A stretch of 64,000 nucleotides of DNA from assembly GCA_963754385.1 (NCBI GenBank), contig CAVWGE010000005.1, positions 310,001 to 374,000 of the forward strand. Reading direction: 5' to 3'. Positions 8,042 through 17,369 of this stretch are shown in pieces. The position numbers were made by a program, and so were the translations under genes. Source of the DNA: 9FT-COMBO-48-23 sp963754385 (GTDB lineage Bacteria; Chloroflexota; Dehalococcoidia; GIF9; UBA5629). The notes beneath the pieces are model-generated. The model ran no database searches. It had not been told where the DNA came from and was given only the letters and a program-made list of their open reading frames with translations. Each line of letters opens with the position of its first letter. Positions within the stretch are counted from its first letter, which is position 1.

Positions 8042-10201
8042 TTACAAGCCTAATTCGCTGAGTAGCTGCCTTGCCTGCTCGTCCATGAGACCGAATTTTT
8101 CCACCGTTTCACGCTTCGGTATCCCTTGGGATGTGAAGCCTTTCTTTTCGTAGACGATATCGCAGAGCTGCTGATAGGCTTCAATCCTTTTCTCCATGAG
8201 AAGCTTATGCCTTTGCTCCGGACTCGAAGGGACTTTATTATCACCGAGCTGTTGCTGCAGCCATTCATCATAATACTCAGCTCGGGCTTCATATTCGTTG
8301 AAATAGACAGGGCCCATTGCCCTAAGTGGTATCTGGTCGCTAATCCGAGTCCCTTTTCCCTGACGCAGATTGATTAGTTTTTGAAGTATATACAGCCTTT
8401 CTGAATCATCCAAGATGTCCTCGAGCTTTTTATTGCTTCCTGTTGTGGCATTGAGATAGGCTACGTAATAGGCTAGCGTGGGAAGATTCTTTGCCGGCTC
8501 AGCAGTTTTGGCTGCCTCCGGGTTTCGTACGTCTATCCACGGGAGTTTGCAAAGCCCGGTGGCATTAAACCAGGTGCGAATGAGGGGAAACCACTTAAGC
8601 GCGTTCGCCTTGTGCTCTAAGGTTGGCAGTTCCTTATGTACCTGGTCAATGAATATCAGCCACGCCTCGTCATGTTGCGGTCCTTTGAGAGCCAGGCCAT
8701 ACCCACCCTGCTGGGCGAGTGACTCTTTGGTTATGTACATAGAGAACTCAAGGCCTTTAACTTCCATGCCGAACTTGTTGAGTTCAGCCATGGCAGCATC
8801 TTCAGAAGTGCCGTTTCGGGCAGCATACTTCTGTGCCACCCATTTCTTGCCTCTAGCAACACCCTGGCCGGCAATCTTGCCGAAACCTTCTCCACTGGCT
8901 ATTTCATGCAACAGCCTATCCGCAGTATTTATGTTACCGAAAGTCAACTCATAACCGACGTCATCAGCGCTCAAAAATCCGCGCTGGAAACATTCCATGA
9001 AAAAACTGATTGTCACGCCTGTAGAAATGGTATCGATGCCGTATTCGTCGCAGTACCAGCTGTATTCCATAACAAAATGGGGGTCGAAAATACCCATAGA
9101 AGAGACCGCGCCGACGGTTTCATACTCAGGTCCGTCGATGCTGACCACTAGCCCTGCCTTTGGGCCCCGTGTAAGCTGAACATTTTCAGCACCCTTAGCA
9201 CAGGCAAGATTGCATCCATAGTAACACCCATCGGGTATCTTCTTACTGAAGTACTTATCAAGGAAGACATTGGCGAAGAGCTTAGAAGACTCAGGGCTCT
9301 GCCCATACTGATAGTTATTGATAGGGAAAATATGGAATTTGTCCATATACTCGGATAGACCTGTAGTTCCCCATGTGGACATGTGTAGCTGTTGAGGGTC
9401 GCATTTCGAGATAACTGCCTTTAACTGTGAACCTGCCCGGCGCACACCTTCCTTATCTATGGCGTTGTTACCATTTGCCTTTGACAGGCTGGAGCGTGCC
9501 ACAATGCCTCGCAGTCCCTTGTATCGCATTACGGTTCCGGTGCCACCCCTGCCGGCCTGTTTTGAGCGGATACGCTTCCGCCTTATGTCAAAGAACAGAC
9601 TATTGACAATCCCGAACCTGGCATTACAGGCGCCTTTCCCCGCGGTTACGGCAGCAAGGGAATCGCTGTACTCTCCACCATTGACGTCTTTAAGCAGACT
9701 ATCGCCAAATGAAAGGGCGCCATCATCGATTTCTCTGTCATAGGCAGGCGCAGCGGCAATACTGATGGTTTGCGCATCGCCGTCAACCAAAATGACCACA
9801 TCTTTCCTGGATATGCCGGAAACAGCCACGGCGTCAAAGCCGGCAAGTTTCAAGAGCGGCCCGAAGTGGCCACCGATATTCGAATCGATAAACGTATCTG
9901 TCAGCGGCGAAATAGTGCCGACTATGAATTTGCCTGTCCCCGGGAAAGCGGGCTCATTACCGAGCGGCCCGCTTGCCATTACCAGGATATTCTCCGGGCT
10001 ATCATAGTGGGTTTCCCGTGTTGTGCCGTCCCAAATCAGTTTAAGTGCATAGCCACGCCCGCCGACGTATTTGTTCTTAAAATCAGGCGGTAGTTCCTGA
10101 ATGGTGATTTCCTGCGTGTCCAGGTTTACCCTGAGTATCCGGTCTGTGTAACCGCCGACAACCTTGGCAGGCTTATATTTGATTTGGCGCAGTATTTTCA
10201 T
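8042..10201 (-). CDS. aldehyde:ferredoxin oxidoreductase family protein (AOR 2)
   Basis: A 719-residue AOR-family protein, about 100 residues longer than AOR 1. After a short N-terminal extension it has the family start GYTDRILRVNLDTQE and the pterin-binding GGRGYALKL. The 4Fe-4S ligands are in CYYGCNLACAKG (around residue 325), with a distal cysteine in NATGLCKLPW. Expected to oxidise an aldehyde or do a related tungsten-pterin reaction, with electrons to ferredoxin. The extra length and the diverged middle set it apart from AOR 1, so a different substrate is likely. Co-transcribed with the MoaD-like gene downstream. The ATG at 10201 opens the frame after a 200-base non-coding gap shared with the divergent hbd-like gene. 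Confidence 0.9.
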   Translation of the reverse strand: MKILRQIKYKPAKVVGGYTDRILRVNLDTQEITIQELPPDFKNKYVGGRGYALKLIWDGTTRETHYDSPENILVMASGPLGNEPAFPGTGKFIVGTISPLTDTFIDSNIGGHFGPLLKLAGFDAVAVSGISRKDVVILVDGDAQTISIAAAPAYDREIDDGALSFGDSLLKDVNGGEYSDSLAAVTAGKGACNARFGIVNSLFFDIRRKRIRSKQAGRGGTGTVMRYKGLRGIVARSSLSKANGNNAIDKEGVRRAGSQLKAVISKCDPQQLHMSTWGTTGLSEYMDKFHIFPINNYQYGQSPESSKLFANVFLDKYFSKKIPDGCYYGCNLACAKGAENVQLTRGPKAGLVVSIDGPEYETVGAVSSMGIFDPHFVMEYSWYCDEYGIDTISTGVTISFFMECFQRGFLSADDVGYELTFGNINTADRLLHEIASGEGFGKIAGQGVARGKKWVAQKYAARNGTSEDAAMAELNKFGMEVKGLEFSMYITKESLAQQGGYGLALKGPQHDEAWLIFIDQVHKELPTLEHKANALKWFPLIRTWFNATGLCKLPWIDVRNPEAAKTAEPAKNLPTLAYYVAYLNATTGSNKKLEDILDDSERLYILQKLINLRQGKGTRISDQIPLRAMGPVYFNEYEARAEYYDEWLQQQLGDNKVPSSPEQRHKLLMEKRIEAYQQLCDIVYEKKGFTSQGIPKRETVEKFGLMDEQARQLLSELGL

Positions 10202-10344
10202 ATACAGTCTAATCTTCTGCTTGCTTAGCCATGAATCTCGGCTTATTGCACGAAGTGATATTATAATCCTTTAGGTGTGGTATCGGCAAAGACCGTGTCT
10301 CTCTCGCCTGACACCAAATAATTGCGCCACCCTTTTTGCTAGAG

Positions 10345-10372
10345 TTGTAAGAGGACAGAGCTTCATGATAAA
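10345..10372 (+). promoter_or_regulatory. possible sigma-70 promoter of the hydroxybutyryl-CoA dehydrogenase gene
   Basis: TTGTAA at 10345 and GATAAA at 10367 are spaced by 16 bases, about 34 bases upstream of the ATG at 10406. A Shine-Dalgarno AGAGGAGA sits just before that start. A weak match, judged by eye. Confidence 0.35.
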
Positions 10373-10405
10373 ATCAAGCGAAATTTTTCTTTAGAGGAGA
10401 ATGGT

Positions 10406-11272
10406 ATGGCTATAAAGAAAGTATGCGTTATCGGCTCGGGGACGATGGGCAACGGTATAACTCAGGTAGTGGCTCAAGCAGGTTACGAAACAACGATGGT
10501 TGATGTGAAGCAGGAGTTCGTCGACAGGGGAATGGGCGCCATAAAAACCAGCCTGGGTAAATTTGCGGAGAAGGGCAAAATCAGCCAAGCCGATATGGAT
10601 AAAGCCCTGGCAAATATCCGCACTTCGATAGACTTAAAACAGGCAGCCAAGGACGCAGACTATGTCATCGAGGCAGTTTTCGAAAGAGTCGATATCAAAT
10701 TGCCCGTGTACCAGCAGTTGGAAGAGGTATGCCCGAAGCAGACTATTCTGTCATCCAACACCTCAGGCATACCTATAAGTCTGCTGGCATCAGCGACTAA
10801 ACGTCCGGATAAAGTCATCGGTATGCACTTCTTCAGCCCGGTGCCGGTGATGAGAGGATTAGAAGTGGTCAGGTCTTTGCTCACCTCAGAGGAGACCCTA
10901 AAAGTTAGCCTCGATTTCGGCAAGTCTATAGGCAAGGAAACAGTAGTGGTCAAAGACTCACCTGCTTTTGTAAGCAACAGGATAATCACGCTGGTGCTTA
11001 ACGAGGGAGCTAAAATGCTGGAAGAGGGTTTGGCCTCCATGGAAGATATAGATAAGATCATCAAGTTATCTTTCAATTGGCCTATGGGTCCATTCGAGCT
11101 GAACGACCTTGTTGGTATAGATGTGGCTGTAGATTTGCTCGAGGGCATCTATCAGCAGACAGGGTGGGAAAGATATAAGCCAGCACGGTTGATGAAGAGA
11201 ATGGTGGAAATCGGGTATCTAGGCAGGAAAACCGGCAAAGGTTTCTATACACTGTACGGCACGAAGCAATAA
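10406..11272 (+). CDS. 3-hydroxybutyryl-CoA dehydrogenase
   Basis: A 288-residue enzyme that interconverts 3-hydroxyacyl-CoA and 3-oxoacyl-CoA with NAD(H), a step of beta-oxidation or of butyrate-type synthesis. The Rossmann motif GSGTMGNGITQVVAQAG is at residues 10-26. The catalytic histidine is in MHFFSPVPVM (near residue 140), and the C-terminal domain carries the usual KDSPAFVSNRI and the end TGKGFYTL. Full length for the Hbd/PaaH group. It stands alone, divergent from the AOR 2 operon, and is followed by a clear terminator. It could serve the acyl-CoA made by the synthetase at the window start, though that link is only inferred. Confidence 0.93.
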   Translation: MAIKKVCVIGSGTMGNGITQVVAQAGYETTMVDVKQEFVDRGMGAIKTSLGKFAEKGKISQADMDKALANIRTSIDLKQAAKDADYVIEAVFERVDIKLPVYQQLEEVCPKQTILSSNTSGIPISLLASATKRPDKVIGMHFFSPVPVMRGLEVVRSLLTSEETLKVSLDFGKSIGKETVVVKDSPAFVSNRIITLVLNEGAKMLEEGLASMEDIDKIIKLSFNWPMGPFELNDLVGIDVAVDLLEGIYQQTGWERYKPARLMKRMVEIGYLGRKTGKGFYTLYGTKQ

Positions 11273-11297
11273 GTGCCTCCTCTAATGGAAGCATCAG

Positions 11298-11319
11298 GGG
11301 CGAGGCTAAAGCCTCGCCC
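11298..11319 (+). terminator. terminator hairpin after the hydroxybutyryl-CoA dehydrogenase gene
   Basis: A perfect 10-bp stem, GGGCGAGGCT against AGCCTCGCCC, with a two-base AA gap, 25 bases after the stop at 11272. A very similar hairpin is at 48415-48432, so the hairpin itself may be a dispersed sequence. Confidence 0.7.
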
Positions 11320-11368
11320 TAATCTTACAGACGCATATTTGGTTTGCGTGTCTAAACTTTAATCTCAG

Positions 11369-11902
11369 CTAACCTTTTTCTTGTCTCATACTATAAATGC
11401 AGCCGCAATAGTCCTGCCGGTAAAGCTGCCACCGTTTGGCTAATTCTACCGCCCGCTTGAAACCCTCTTTTTTCTTGAAATCCCTCATTAGAAACTTGTC
11501 GCTGCCGATTTCCTGACCTATACTGTTGATTACCTGAGCCGACTTTTGGGGACTAATTGTCAGGGTAGTGGTGAAAGCATCGGCTCCACAGTCAACCATG
11601 TGGTCATAGGTCTTCTCCAGCCGCAGCCTGTAACAGATTTGGCATCTCTTCCCACCTTCGGGCTCATCTCTCAAAGAATTGGTCTGTTTGAGCCATTCCT
11701 CCGGCTCATAGACTGGCACCTCCAACGGGAAATGTAGCTCCTGAGCAACCCTGCGGGCAGTTTCCAGCCTTCTCTGGTACTCCTCCGCCGGGTGAATGTT
11801 TGGATTATGGAAAAAACCGAGAACCTGATGCCCTTCGTTTATCAGAACTTCCGTGGCACCAGCGGCGCAAACTCCACAGCATATATGTAAAACAATCTTC
11901 AT
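11369..11902 (-). CDS. queH: epoxyqueuosine reductase QueH
   Basis: A 177-residue protein of the DUF208 family, the non-orthologous replacement for QueG in the last step of queuosine synthesis in tRNA. The cysteine motifs of the family are all seen: CCGVCAAG at the N-terminus, CQICYRLRLEKT near residue 95, and DYCGCIYS at the C-terminus. These bind an Fe-S cluster and a second iron. Its ATG overlaps the stop of the upstream MFS gene by 4 bases, so the two are translationally coupled. That pairing hints that the transporter could move a queuosine precursor or base, but this is only a suggestion. Confidence 0.9.
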   Translation of the reverse strand: MKIVLHICCGVCAAGATEVLINEGHQVLGFFHNPNIHPAEEYQRRLETARRVAQELHFPLEVPVYEPEEWLKQTNSLRDEPEGGKRCQICYRLRLEKTYDHMVDCGADAFTTTLTISPQKSAQVINSIGQEIGSDKFLMRDFKKKEGFKRAVELAKRWQLYRQDYCGCIYSMRQEKG

Positions 11903-13059
11903 TGCTGTACCTTTTGGGCGCGCATCAAGCCGAGCATAATGAGCAAACCGATGGCTAGGGTAGCGGCACAGGCCAGGAACATAACCTTGAAACCACTAAT
12001 CTGGGCTACATACCCCATAGCGGTAGGCCCGGCAGCCAAGCCTATCTGAAAGAAACAAGTAGGTATAGCCATTGATAGCGCTCTGCCGCTTACTGAAGAA
12101 AAATCGGCTGACATCACCAGACTTGCTGGCTGGGTTATTCCCATGCCGATGCCGAAGATAATGCCTATAATGATGAACTGTGATAGCCCGTGGAAGAAGG
12201 AAAAAAGGGACACAGCTATAGCGCTCAGCGCGACACCGCTGATAAGTAAAATCCTCGGGTCAATCCTATCGGCTAATCTGCCGACTGGAGCTCGCAGAAT
12301 GGCTGAGCTGGCATAAAGGGCAGTAATGATAGCTCCGGCACCGGCCTCGGTAATGCCAAAGCCTATGCCGTAAAGCGGAATATAGCTGCCAATCGTACCT
12401 GAGCCGACAGCAACCAGCAGTGTGGCCAACATGACTGCAATCGCCAGTGGCTGTCCTAGCCAGCGCCATGATGAACTGGCTCTGCCTGGAGTGACCGCTG
12501 GTCGGTGGGCAATAGCACGAAGTCGGGAAAAAGCCAGGACCAAGCCTACCAGTGAGAGGGCGCTACAACCATAAAAGGCGGCATTGAAGCCAAAGTGACC
12601 TGTCAGGAAGCCACCGGTTATCGGTCCCGCCATCAGTCCCAGTTGAAGTGATGCTGTATACCAGCCAATGGCTTCACCTCGATTAGCCTCCGGGGCTAAA
12701 TCAATTACCAGTGCAATAGCTGTCGGCAGAAAAGCTGCTGCCGCCAAGCCATGGATTGCCCTGACCCAAATAAGCTGCTCAGGATTGTTAGCCAAAGGAT
12801 AAAGTAATGGAGCCAGCGTAAAGACAGCCAGGCCGCCGACCAGAAGGTTGCGCCGACCAAACTTATCGGAAAGCATACCGAAGGGAATCAGAAAGAAAGC
12901 AGTAACATAGGAGATGGTGGCTACTATCAGCCCGACCTGGGATACTGTAGCGCCGAGCTCAGTAGCATAGAGCGGTATCACCGGATACATAAAACTGAAA
13001 CCGGCAAATCCGACGAAAGCTACTATGTAGAGTGTTATAAGGGTAAAGGAATTCTTCAC
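11899..13059 (-). CDS. MFS transporter
   Basis: A 386-residue major facilitator with 12 predicted membrane segments. The family motif between helices 2 and 3 reads GMLSDKFGRRN (around residue 61). A second related motif, GRLADRIDPR, lies in the symmetrical position in the second half. The general type is that of drug or metabolite exporters, and the substrate is not known. It is the first gene of a two-gene operon with queH (4-base overlap). The start at 13059 is the first ATG after a non-coding gap facing the cobA/hemD gene. Confidence 0.85.
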   Translation of the reverse strand: MKNSFTLITLYIVAFVGFAGFSFMYPVIPLYATELGATVSQVGLIVATISYVTAFFLIPFGMLSDKFGRRNLLVGGLAVFTLAPLLYPLANNPEQLIWVRAIHGLAAAAFLPTAIALVIDLAPEANRGEAIGWYTASLQLGLMAGPITGGFLTGHFGFNAAFYGCSALSLVGLVLAFSRLRAIAHRPAVTPGRASSSWRWLGQPLAIAVMLATLLVAVGSGTIGSYIPLYGIGFGITEAGAGAIITALYASSAILRAPVGRLADRIDPRILLISGVALSAIAVSLFSFFHGLSQFIIIGIIFGIGMGITQPASLVMSADFSSVSGRALSMAIPTCFFQIGLAAGPTAMGYVAQISGFKVMFLACAATLAIGLLIMLGLMRAQKVQQ

Positions 13060-13237
13060 TCTCAGTTCCCGTGGCTATACACTTTAGCATAAAAAGTTAC
13101 AGCAGTGAAACCTATAAACTTGTAAATGGTCTGTGAGCGCAGAGGACGGTGTGGTAGAATAGCCTGGTATAGGCTAAAGGAATTGTAGAAATGCTTAAAA
13201 ATCAAGGTGCTAGAATTCCAGCCGAGGTCAAGCTGAA

Positions 13238-14767
13238 GTGAAACGTGGTAGAGTATATCTGGTGGGCGCTGGCCCAGGCGACCCTCGCCTTATCACTGTA
13301 AAAGGGCTGGAATATCTCAGGAAAGCTGATGTCGTCATCTATGACCGGCTGATCGGTGATAGCCTGCTTGAGGAGGCTCCGGCTGTGGCTGAAAAAATAT
13401 ATGCAGGCAAGGGGCGTGGTCGTCATGTCATGGAGCAGAAGGAGATAAATCTATTGATGGTGGGCAAAGCCAGAGAGGGCAAGACAGTGGTCAGGCTTAA
13501 GGGGGGCGACCCCTTTGTCCTCGGGCGAGGTGGCGAGGAGGCTGAAGTTCTGGCTGCCAACCATATTCCTTTTGAGATAGTGCCCGGTGTATCATCAGCC
13601 TATGCTGTCCCAGCCTATGCCGGTATCCCCGTGACTCATCGCCGCCTGGCTTCCTCCTTTACCATCGTCACCGGCCATGAAGATTCTGAGAAAGGCGAGT
13701 CAAGCATTGCCTGGGATAGGATAAGCACAGGCAGTGATACCTTGGTCTTTCTGATGGGGATGGCGAATCTGGCACAGATAGTTAGACAACTTATACAGAA
13801 CGGCAAGCCGCGATCTACTTCGGTGGCAGTTATAAGTCAGGGCACCAGCCCGCAGCAGCAGACGATAGTCGGCACGCTTGCAGATATCGTCACTAAAGCC
13901 AAACAAGAGAACTTCGAGCCGCCGGCAGTGATAGTTATCGGTGAGGTGGTCAGGCTCCGTGAGCAACTCCGCTGGTTCGATAGCCTGCCTCTTTTCGGCA
14001 AACGAGTTCTGGTGACCAGAGCTGAAGAGCAGGCTAGAGAATTAAGCCAGCTTCTTCTGGAACACGGAGTTACTCCTGTCCACATGCCGGTTATAAGAAT
14101 CAGTCCACCACGCAGCTGGAAGAAACTCGACCAAGCCATCATGAGCCTGAAGAGCTATGGCTGGATAATCTTTACCAGTGTCAATGCCGTGGAGATGTTC
14201 TGGAAAAGACTATACACCTTGAACCTGGATTCGCGTTGGCTTGCTGATACTAAAATTGGTGCTATCGGCCCGGTTACGGCTAGAGCGCTTGAGGGAAAGG
14301 GCATCCGGCCAGATTATCTTCCGGAGATATATACCAGTCAGGGTTTCCTTGCCGGACTTAAAAAGAGGGACATCGCTGAGTGCAGGGTTCTTCTACCCCG
14401 AGCCGATATAGCCGGTAATGAGCTTTCCGACGGGCTCGCCAAGCTTGGAGCTGAAGTTCAACAGATAACCGCCTATAGGACAACCACCGCTACCAAGTCG
14501 AATTCGCAAGCAAAACAGATGCTTCTGAGAGGTGAAATCGATATAATCACTTTCACCAGTGCCTCGACAGTAAATAGTCTCCTGGCTATACTGGGGCAAA
14601 GATGGGAGGTTATAAAACAAGCCAGGCTAGCTTGTATCGGCCCGAACACGGCCGCGGCTCTGGCTGACAAGGGGCTGAAGGCTGACATAGTTGCCACGGA
14701 GCACACTGTACCGGGGCTGGTGGCAGCTCTTGAGTGTTATTACATAGTAAAGGGGGAAAGAAAATGA
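13238..14767 (+). CDS. cobA/hemD: fused uroporphyrinogen-III methyltransferase / uroporphyrinogen-III synthase
   Basis: A 509-residue bifunctional tetrapyrrole enzyme. Residues 1-240 are the SAM-dependent methyltransferase that turns uroporphyrinogen III into precorrin-2: VGAGPGDPRLITVKG at the N-terminus, LKGGDPFVLGRGGEEA near 88, and PGVSSAYAVPAYAGIP near 118. Residues 250-509 are the HemD domain that closes hydroxymethylbilane to uroporphyrinogen III, starting KRVLVTRAEEQA. The start is GTG at 13238. It overlaps the TGA of a tiny upstream frame (13191-13241), so initiation may be coupled. It is followed by hemB with an ATGA overlap. The product feeds sirohaem or cobalamin as well as haem. 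Confidence 0.93.
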   Translation: MKRGRVYLVGAGPGDPRLITVKGLEYLRKADVVIYDRLIGDSLLEEAPAVAEKIYAGKGRGRHVMEQKEINLLMVGKAREGKTVVRLKGGDPFVLGRGGEEAEVLAANHIPFEIVPGVSSAYAVPAYAGIPVTHRRLASSFTIVTGHEDSEKGESSIAWDRISTGSDTLVFLMGMANLAQIVRQLIQNGKPRSTSVAVISQGTSPQQQTIVGTLADIVTKAKQENFEPPAVIVIGEVVRLREQLRWFDSLPLFGKRVLVTRAEEQARELSQLLLEHGVTPVHMPVIRISPPRSWKKLDQAIMSLKSYGWIIFTSVNAVEMFWKRLYTLNLDSRWLADTKIGAIGPVTARALEGKGIRPDYLPEIYTSQGFLAGLKKRDIAECRVLLPRADIAGNELSDGLAKLGAEVQQITAYRTTTATKSNSQAKQMLLRGEIDIITFTSASTVNSLLAILGQRWEVIKQARLACIGPNTAAALADKGLKADIVATEHTVPGLVAALECYYIVKGERK

Positions 14768-15744
14768 GTAGTTTCCCACAGCTGCGTTTGAGGCGTCTCC
14801 GCCGCAGTGAAGCCCTGCGGGCACTGGTTCGAGAGAGCAAGGTTGATGTCGGAGACCTGATATATCCTCTCTTTGTCATCGAAGGCAACAAGATAAAGCA
14901 AGAAATAAGCTCAATGTCCGGACTATACCGTCTCTCCAACGACATGTTGTCTAAAGAAGTTGAGGAAATCGCCAAGCTTGGCATTCCGGCAATAATACTC
15001 TTCGGCATACCCCAAAAGAAAGACAAAGCCGGCTCCTCAGCCTATCATCCAAAGGGAGTCATCCAGCAGGCGATACGCACTATCAAAAAGGCGACCCCCG
15101 AGTTACTGGTTATAACCGACGTCTGTCTCTGCGAATACACCAGCCACGGCCACTGTGGCGTTGTCGTGGATGGCTATGTCGACAATGATAAAACTCTAAA
15201 ACTACTTGCTAAAACAGCTTTATCTCATGCTCAAGCTGGCGCCGATATAGTAGCTCCCTCAGACATGATGGATGGCAGAGTTAAGGCAATTCGACAGGAG
15301 CTGGACGGGGGCGGGTTTCAGAATATACCTATTCTGGCCTATGCCGCAAAATATGCCTCTTACTTTTACGGGCCCTTCCGTGAAGCCGCCGAGTCAGCGC
15401 CGCAGTTCGGCGACCGCCGCTCTTATCAGATGGATCCACCTAACTGGCGGGAGGCTATGCGTGAAATAGAGCAGGATATCGTTGAGGGGGCAGATATCGT
15501 CATGGTCAAGCCAGCACTGCCCTGTTTGGATGTGATACGGAAGGCACGTGATACCTTCAATCATTCGTTAGCTGCTTACAGCGTCAGCGGCGAGTATGCT
15601 ATGGTGAAAGCAGCCGCCCAGCAAGGCTGGCTTGATGAGAAAGGAATAGTCATGGAAATACTCACCGCTATCAAGAGAGCCGGGGCTGACATAATCATAA
15701 CCTACTATGCCAAGGAGGCAGCCCGCTGGCTTTCGTCTGTGTAA
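14764..15744 (+). CDS. hemB: delta-aminolevulinic acid dehydratase (porphobilinogen synthase)
   Basis: A 326-residue enzyme that condenses two 5-aminolevulinates to porphobilinogen. The ATG at 14764 overlaps the TGA of the preceding gene (ATGA); a longer frame from 14734 is less likely. The zinc-site cysteines lie in DVCLCEYTSHGHCG (near 120). The two active-site lysines are in YAAKYASYFYGPF and VMVKPALPCLD. The diagnostic SDMMDGRV is present. Full length. The last 20 bases of the coding region are repeated 63 bases further on, flanking a small dispersed repeat. Confidence 0.95.
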   Translation: MSSFPQLRLRRLRRSEALRALVRESKVDVGDLIYPLFVIEGNKIKQEISSMSGLYRLSNDMLSKEVEEIAKLGIPAIILFGIPQKKDKAGSSAYHPKGVIQQAIRTIKKATPELLVITDVCLCEYTSHGHCGVVVDGYVDNDKTLKLLAKTALSHAQAGADIVAPSDMMDGRVKAIRQELDGGGFQNIPILAYAAKYASYFYGPFREAAESAPQFGDRRSYQMDPPNWREAMREIEQDIVEGADIVMVKPALPCLDVIRKARDTFNHSLAAYSVSGEYAMVKAAAQQGWLDEKGIVMEILTAIKRAGADIIITYYAKEAARWLSSV

Positions 15745-15814
15745 AACTGACACGGAGATTCTTCGCTTTGTTCAGAATGACATGCGGAGATAGTAAGGAG
15801 GCAGCCCGCTGGCT
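15712..15814 (+). repeat. 20-bp direct repeats of the hemB 3' end around a dispersed element
   Basis: AAGGAGGCAGCCCGCTGGCT occurs at 15712-15731, inside the end of hemB, and again at 15795-15814. Between them, at 15755-15783, is a GAGATTCTTCGC...TTCAGAATGACA segment. The same segment type occurs in the repeat block at 39391-39581. It looks like an insertion with a duplicated target, or a duplication of the hemB end. Confidence 0.7.
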
Positions 15815-15837
15815 GTGAATTAACTGAGAGTCCTGAT

Positions 15838-17124
15838 ATGAAGCATTTTAGCCGCTCTGAGCAGCTTTTTGAAGAAGCCCAACGATATTTGCCCGGAGGC
15901 GTAGATAGTCCGGTGCGCGCCTTTAAAGCGGTTGGGGGTACGCCGCTTTTTATCAAGCGAGGCCAGGGCTCCAGGCTGTATGATGAGGATGGCAGTGAAT
16001 TCATAGATTACGTTTGTTCCTGGGGGCCGCTAATACTGGGACATGCTCACCCCCGCATAGTAAGAGCCGTCAAAAAAGCAGTGGAACGCGGCTCAAGTTT
16101 TGGCTGTCCGACCGAGCTGGAAACGACCCTGGCGAGGATGGTCTGCGAAGCTATGCCATCTATCGAGATGGTGCGATTTGTTAACTCGGGCACAGAAGCC
16201 GCGATGAGTGCCATCAGGCTGGTTCGAGCCTTTACCGGCAGGAACAAGGTGGTGAAATTCGCCGGCTGCTATCACGGTCATTCTGACGGGCTGCTGGCTA
16301 AGGCGGGGTCGGGAATGGCAACTCTGGGCATACCCAGCTCTCCCGGTGTGTCCGCAGCCCTGACCTCCGATACCTTGGTCGCCCCTTATAACAATAAGGA
16401 GAAGGTGGGGCAGCTTTTCAAGGACTTCGCTCCTGATATCGCTGCCGTGATAGTTGAGCCGGTAGCCGGCAATATGGGTGTTGTATTGCCGAAGCCTGGG
16501 TTTCTGGAACACCTACGCAGCTTGACTCGCCAATTCGGGGCGCTGCTCATCTTCGATGAAGTTATAACAGGCTTCCGGGTGGCTTACGGCGGTGCCCAGA
16601 GCCTTTATAATATATCTCCCGACTTGACCTGCCTGGGAAAGATTATAGGTGGTGGTTTCCCTATAGGGGCCTACGGCGGTCGAAGAGACATTATGAAAAT
16701 GGTGGCACCTTCAGGGGTGGTGTACCAGGCCGGGACGCTTGCCGGAAATCCGCTAGCCATGACCGCCGGTGTTGAAACACTCAGCATATTGAAGGAGTCT
16801 AAAGTTTACGATGAGCTTGAGTGGAAGTCGTCCCATCTAGCAAAAGGCGTCATTGAAGCGGCAGGCAAAGCCAGGGTAGATATACAACTGCCTCGGCTAG
16901 GCTCGATGTTCACCATTTTCTTTACCAAAGATATCGTTACGGACTATGAAACTGCCACAAAGGCAGACACCAAGATTTATGCCAAATTCTTCCATCAGAT
17001 GTTGCTTCAAGGTATATATTTGCCCCCTTCCCAGTTCGAAGCTGCCTTTGTCTCCTCAGCTCACACCGATAAAGACATTCAGGCTACCGTTGAAGCAGCC
17101 AACAAAGCTTTCGGGTCCCTCTAA
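15838..17124 (+). CDS. hemL: glutamate-1-semialdehyde 2,1-aminomutase
   Basis: A 428-residue PLP enzyme that converts glutamate-1-semialdehyde to 5-aminolevulinate (C5 route of tetrapyrrole synthesis). Family marks: the N-terminal LPGGVDSPVRAFKAVGG, the cofactor-contact region NSGTEAAMSA (near 120), the PLP aspartate in LLIFDEVITGFR, and the Schiff-base lysine in CLGKIIGGGFPIGAYGG (near 265). Full length. Third gene of the tetrapyrrole set; hemA and hemC are not in the window. It is separated from hemB by 93 bases holding a small repeat, so it may have partly separate expression. Confidence 0.95.
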   Translation: MKHFSRSEQLFEEAQRYLPGGVDSPVRAFKAVGGTPLFIKRGQGSRLYDEDGSEFIDYVCSWGPLILGHAHPRIVRAVKKAVERGSSFGCPTELETTLARMVCEAMPSIEMVRFVNSGTEAAMSAIRLVRAFTGRNKVVKFAGCYHGHSDGLLAKAGSGMATLGIPSSPGVSAALTSDTLVAPYNNKEKVGQLFKDFAPDIAAVIVEPVAGNMGVVLPKPGFLEHLRSLTRQFGALLIFDEVITGFRVAYGGAQSLYNISPDLTCLGKIIGGGFPIGAYGGRRDIMKMVAPSGVVYQAGTLAGNPLAMTAGVETLSILKESKVYDELEWKSSHLAKGVIEAAGKARVDIQLPRLGSMFTIFFTKDIVTDYETATKADTKIYAKFFHQMLLQGIYLPPSQFEAAFVSSAHTDKDIQATVEAANKAFGSL

Positions 17125-17369
17125 ATAAGAACGTACAGGCTTGCAGGTCTGCTCTTACAGCTATATTTGGCTGAATATGTGTGGCATTTTAACCGTCGTA
17201 GATGCTCTGGTAATGAGCAATTTTATTAGCTGTTGAAAATGTTTTACAATTACAGGTTGATACATAAAAATCAGTGGCTAGAATAGCACTTTAACCTTTA
17301 TATTTAAGGCGAGTCCGAATAGTGATATACTTATATGCCAAAATGGTTGAACAAGGAGGTAATTAACTT

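Noticed and set aside
17125..17369. Possible riboswitch or small RNA in the gap before the C_GCAxxG_C_C gene
   Set aside because: No conserved riboswitch core or long stable hairpin was seen by eye, only AT-rich promoter-like sequence.
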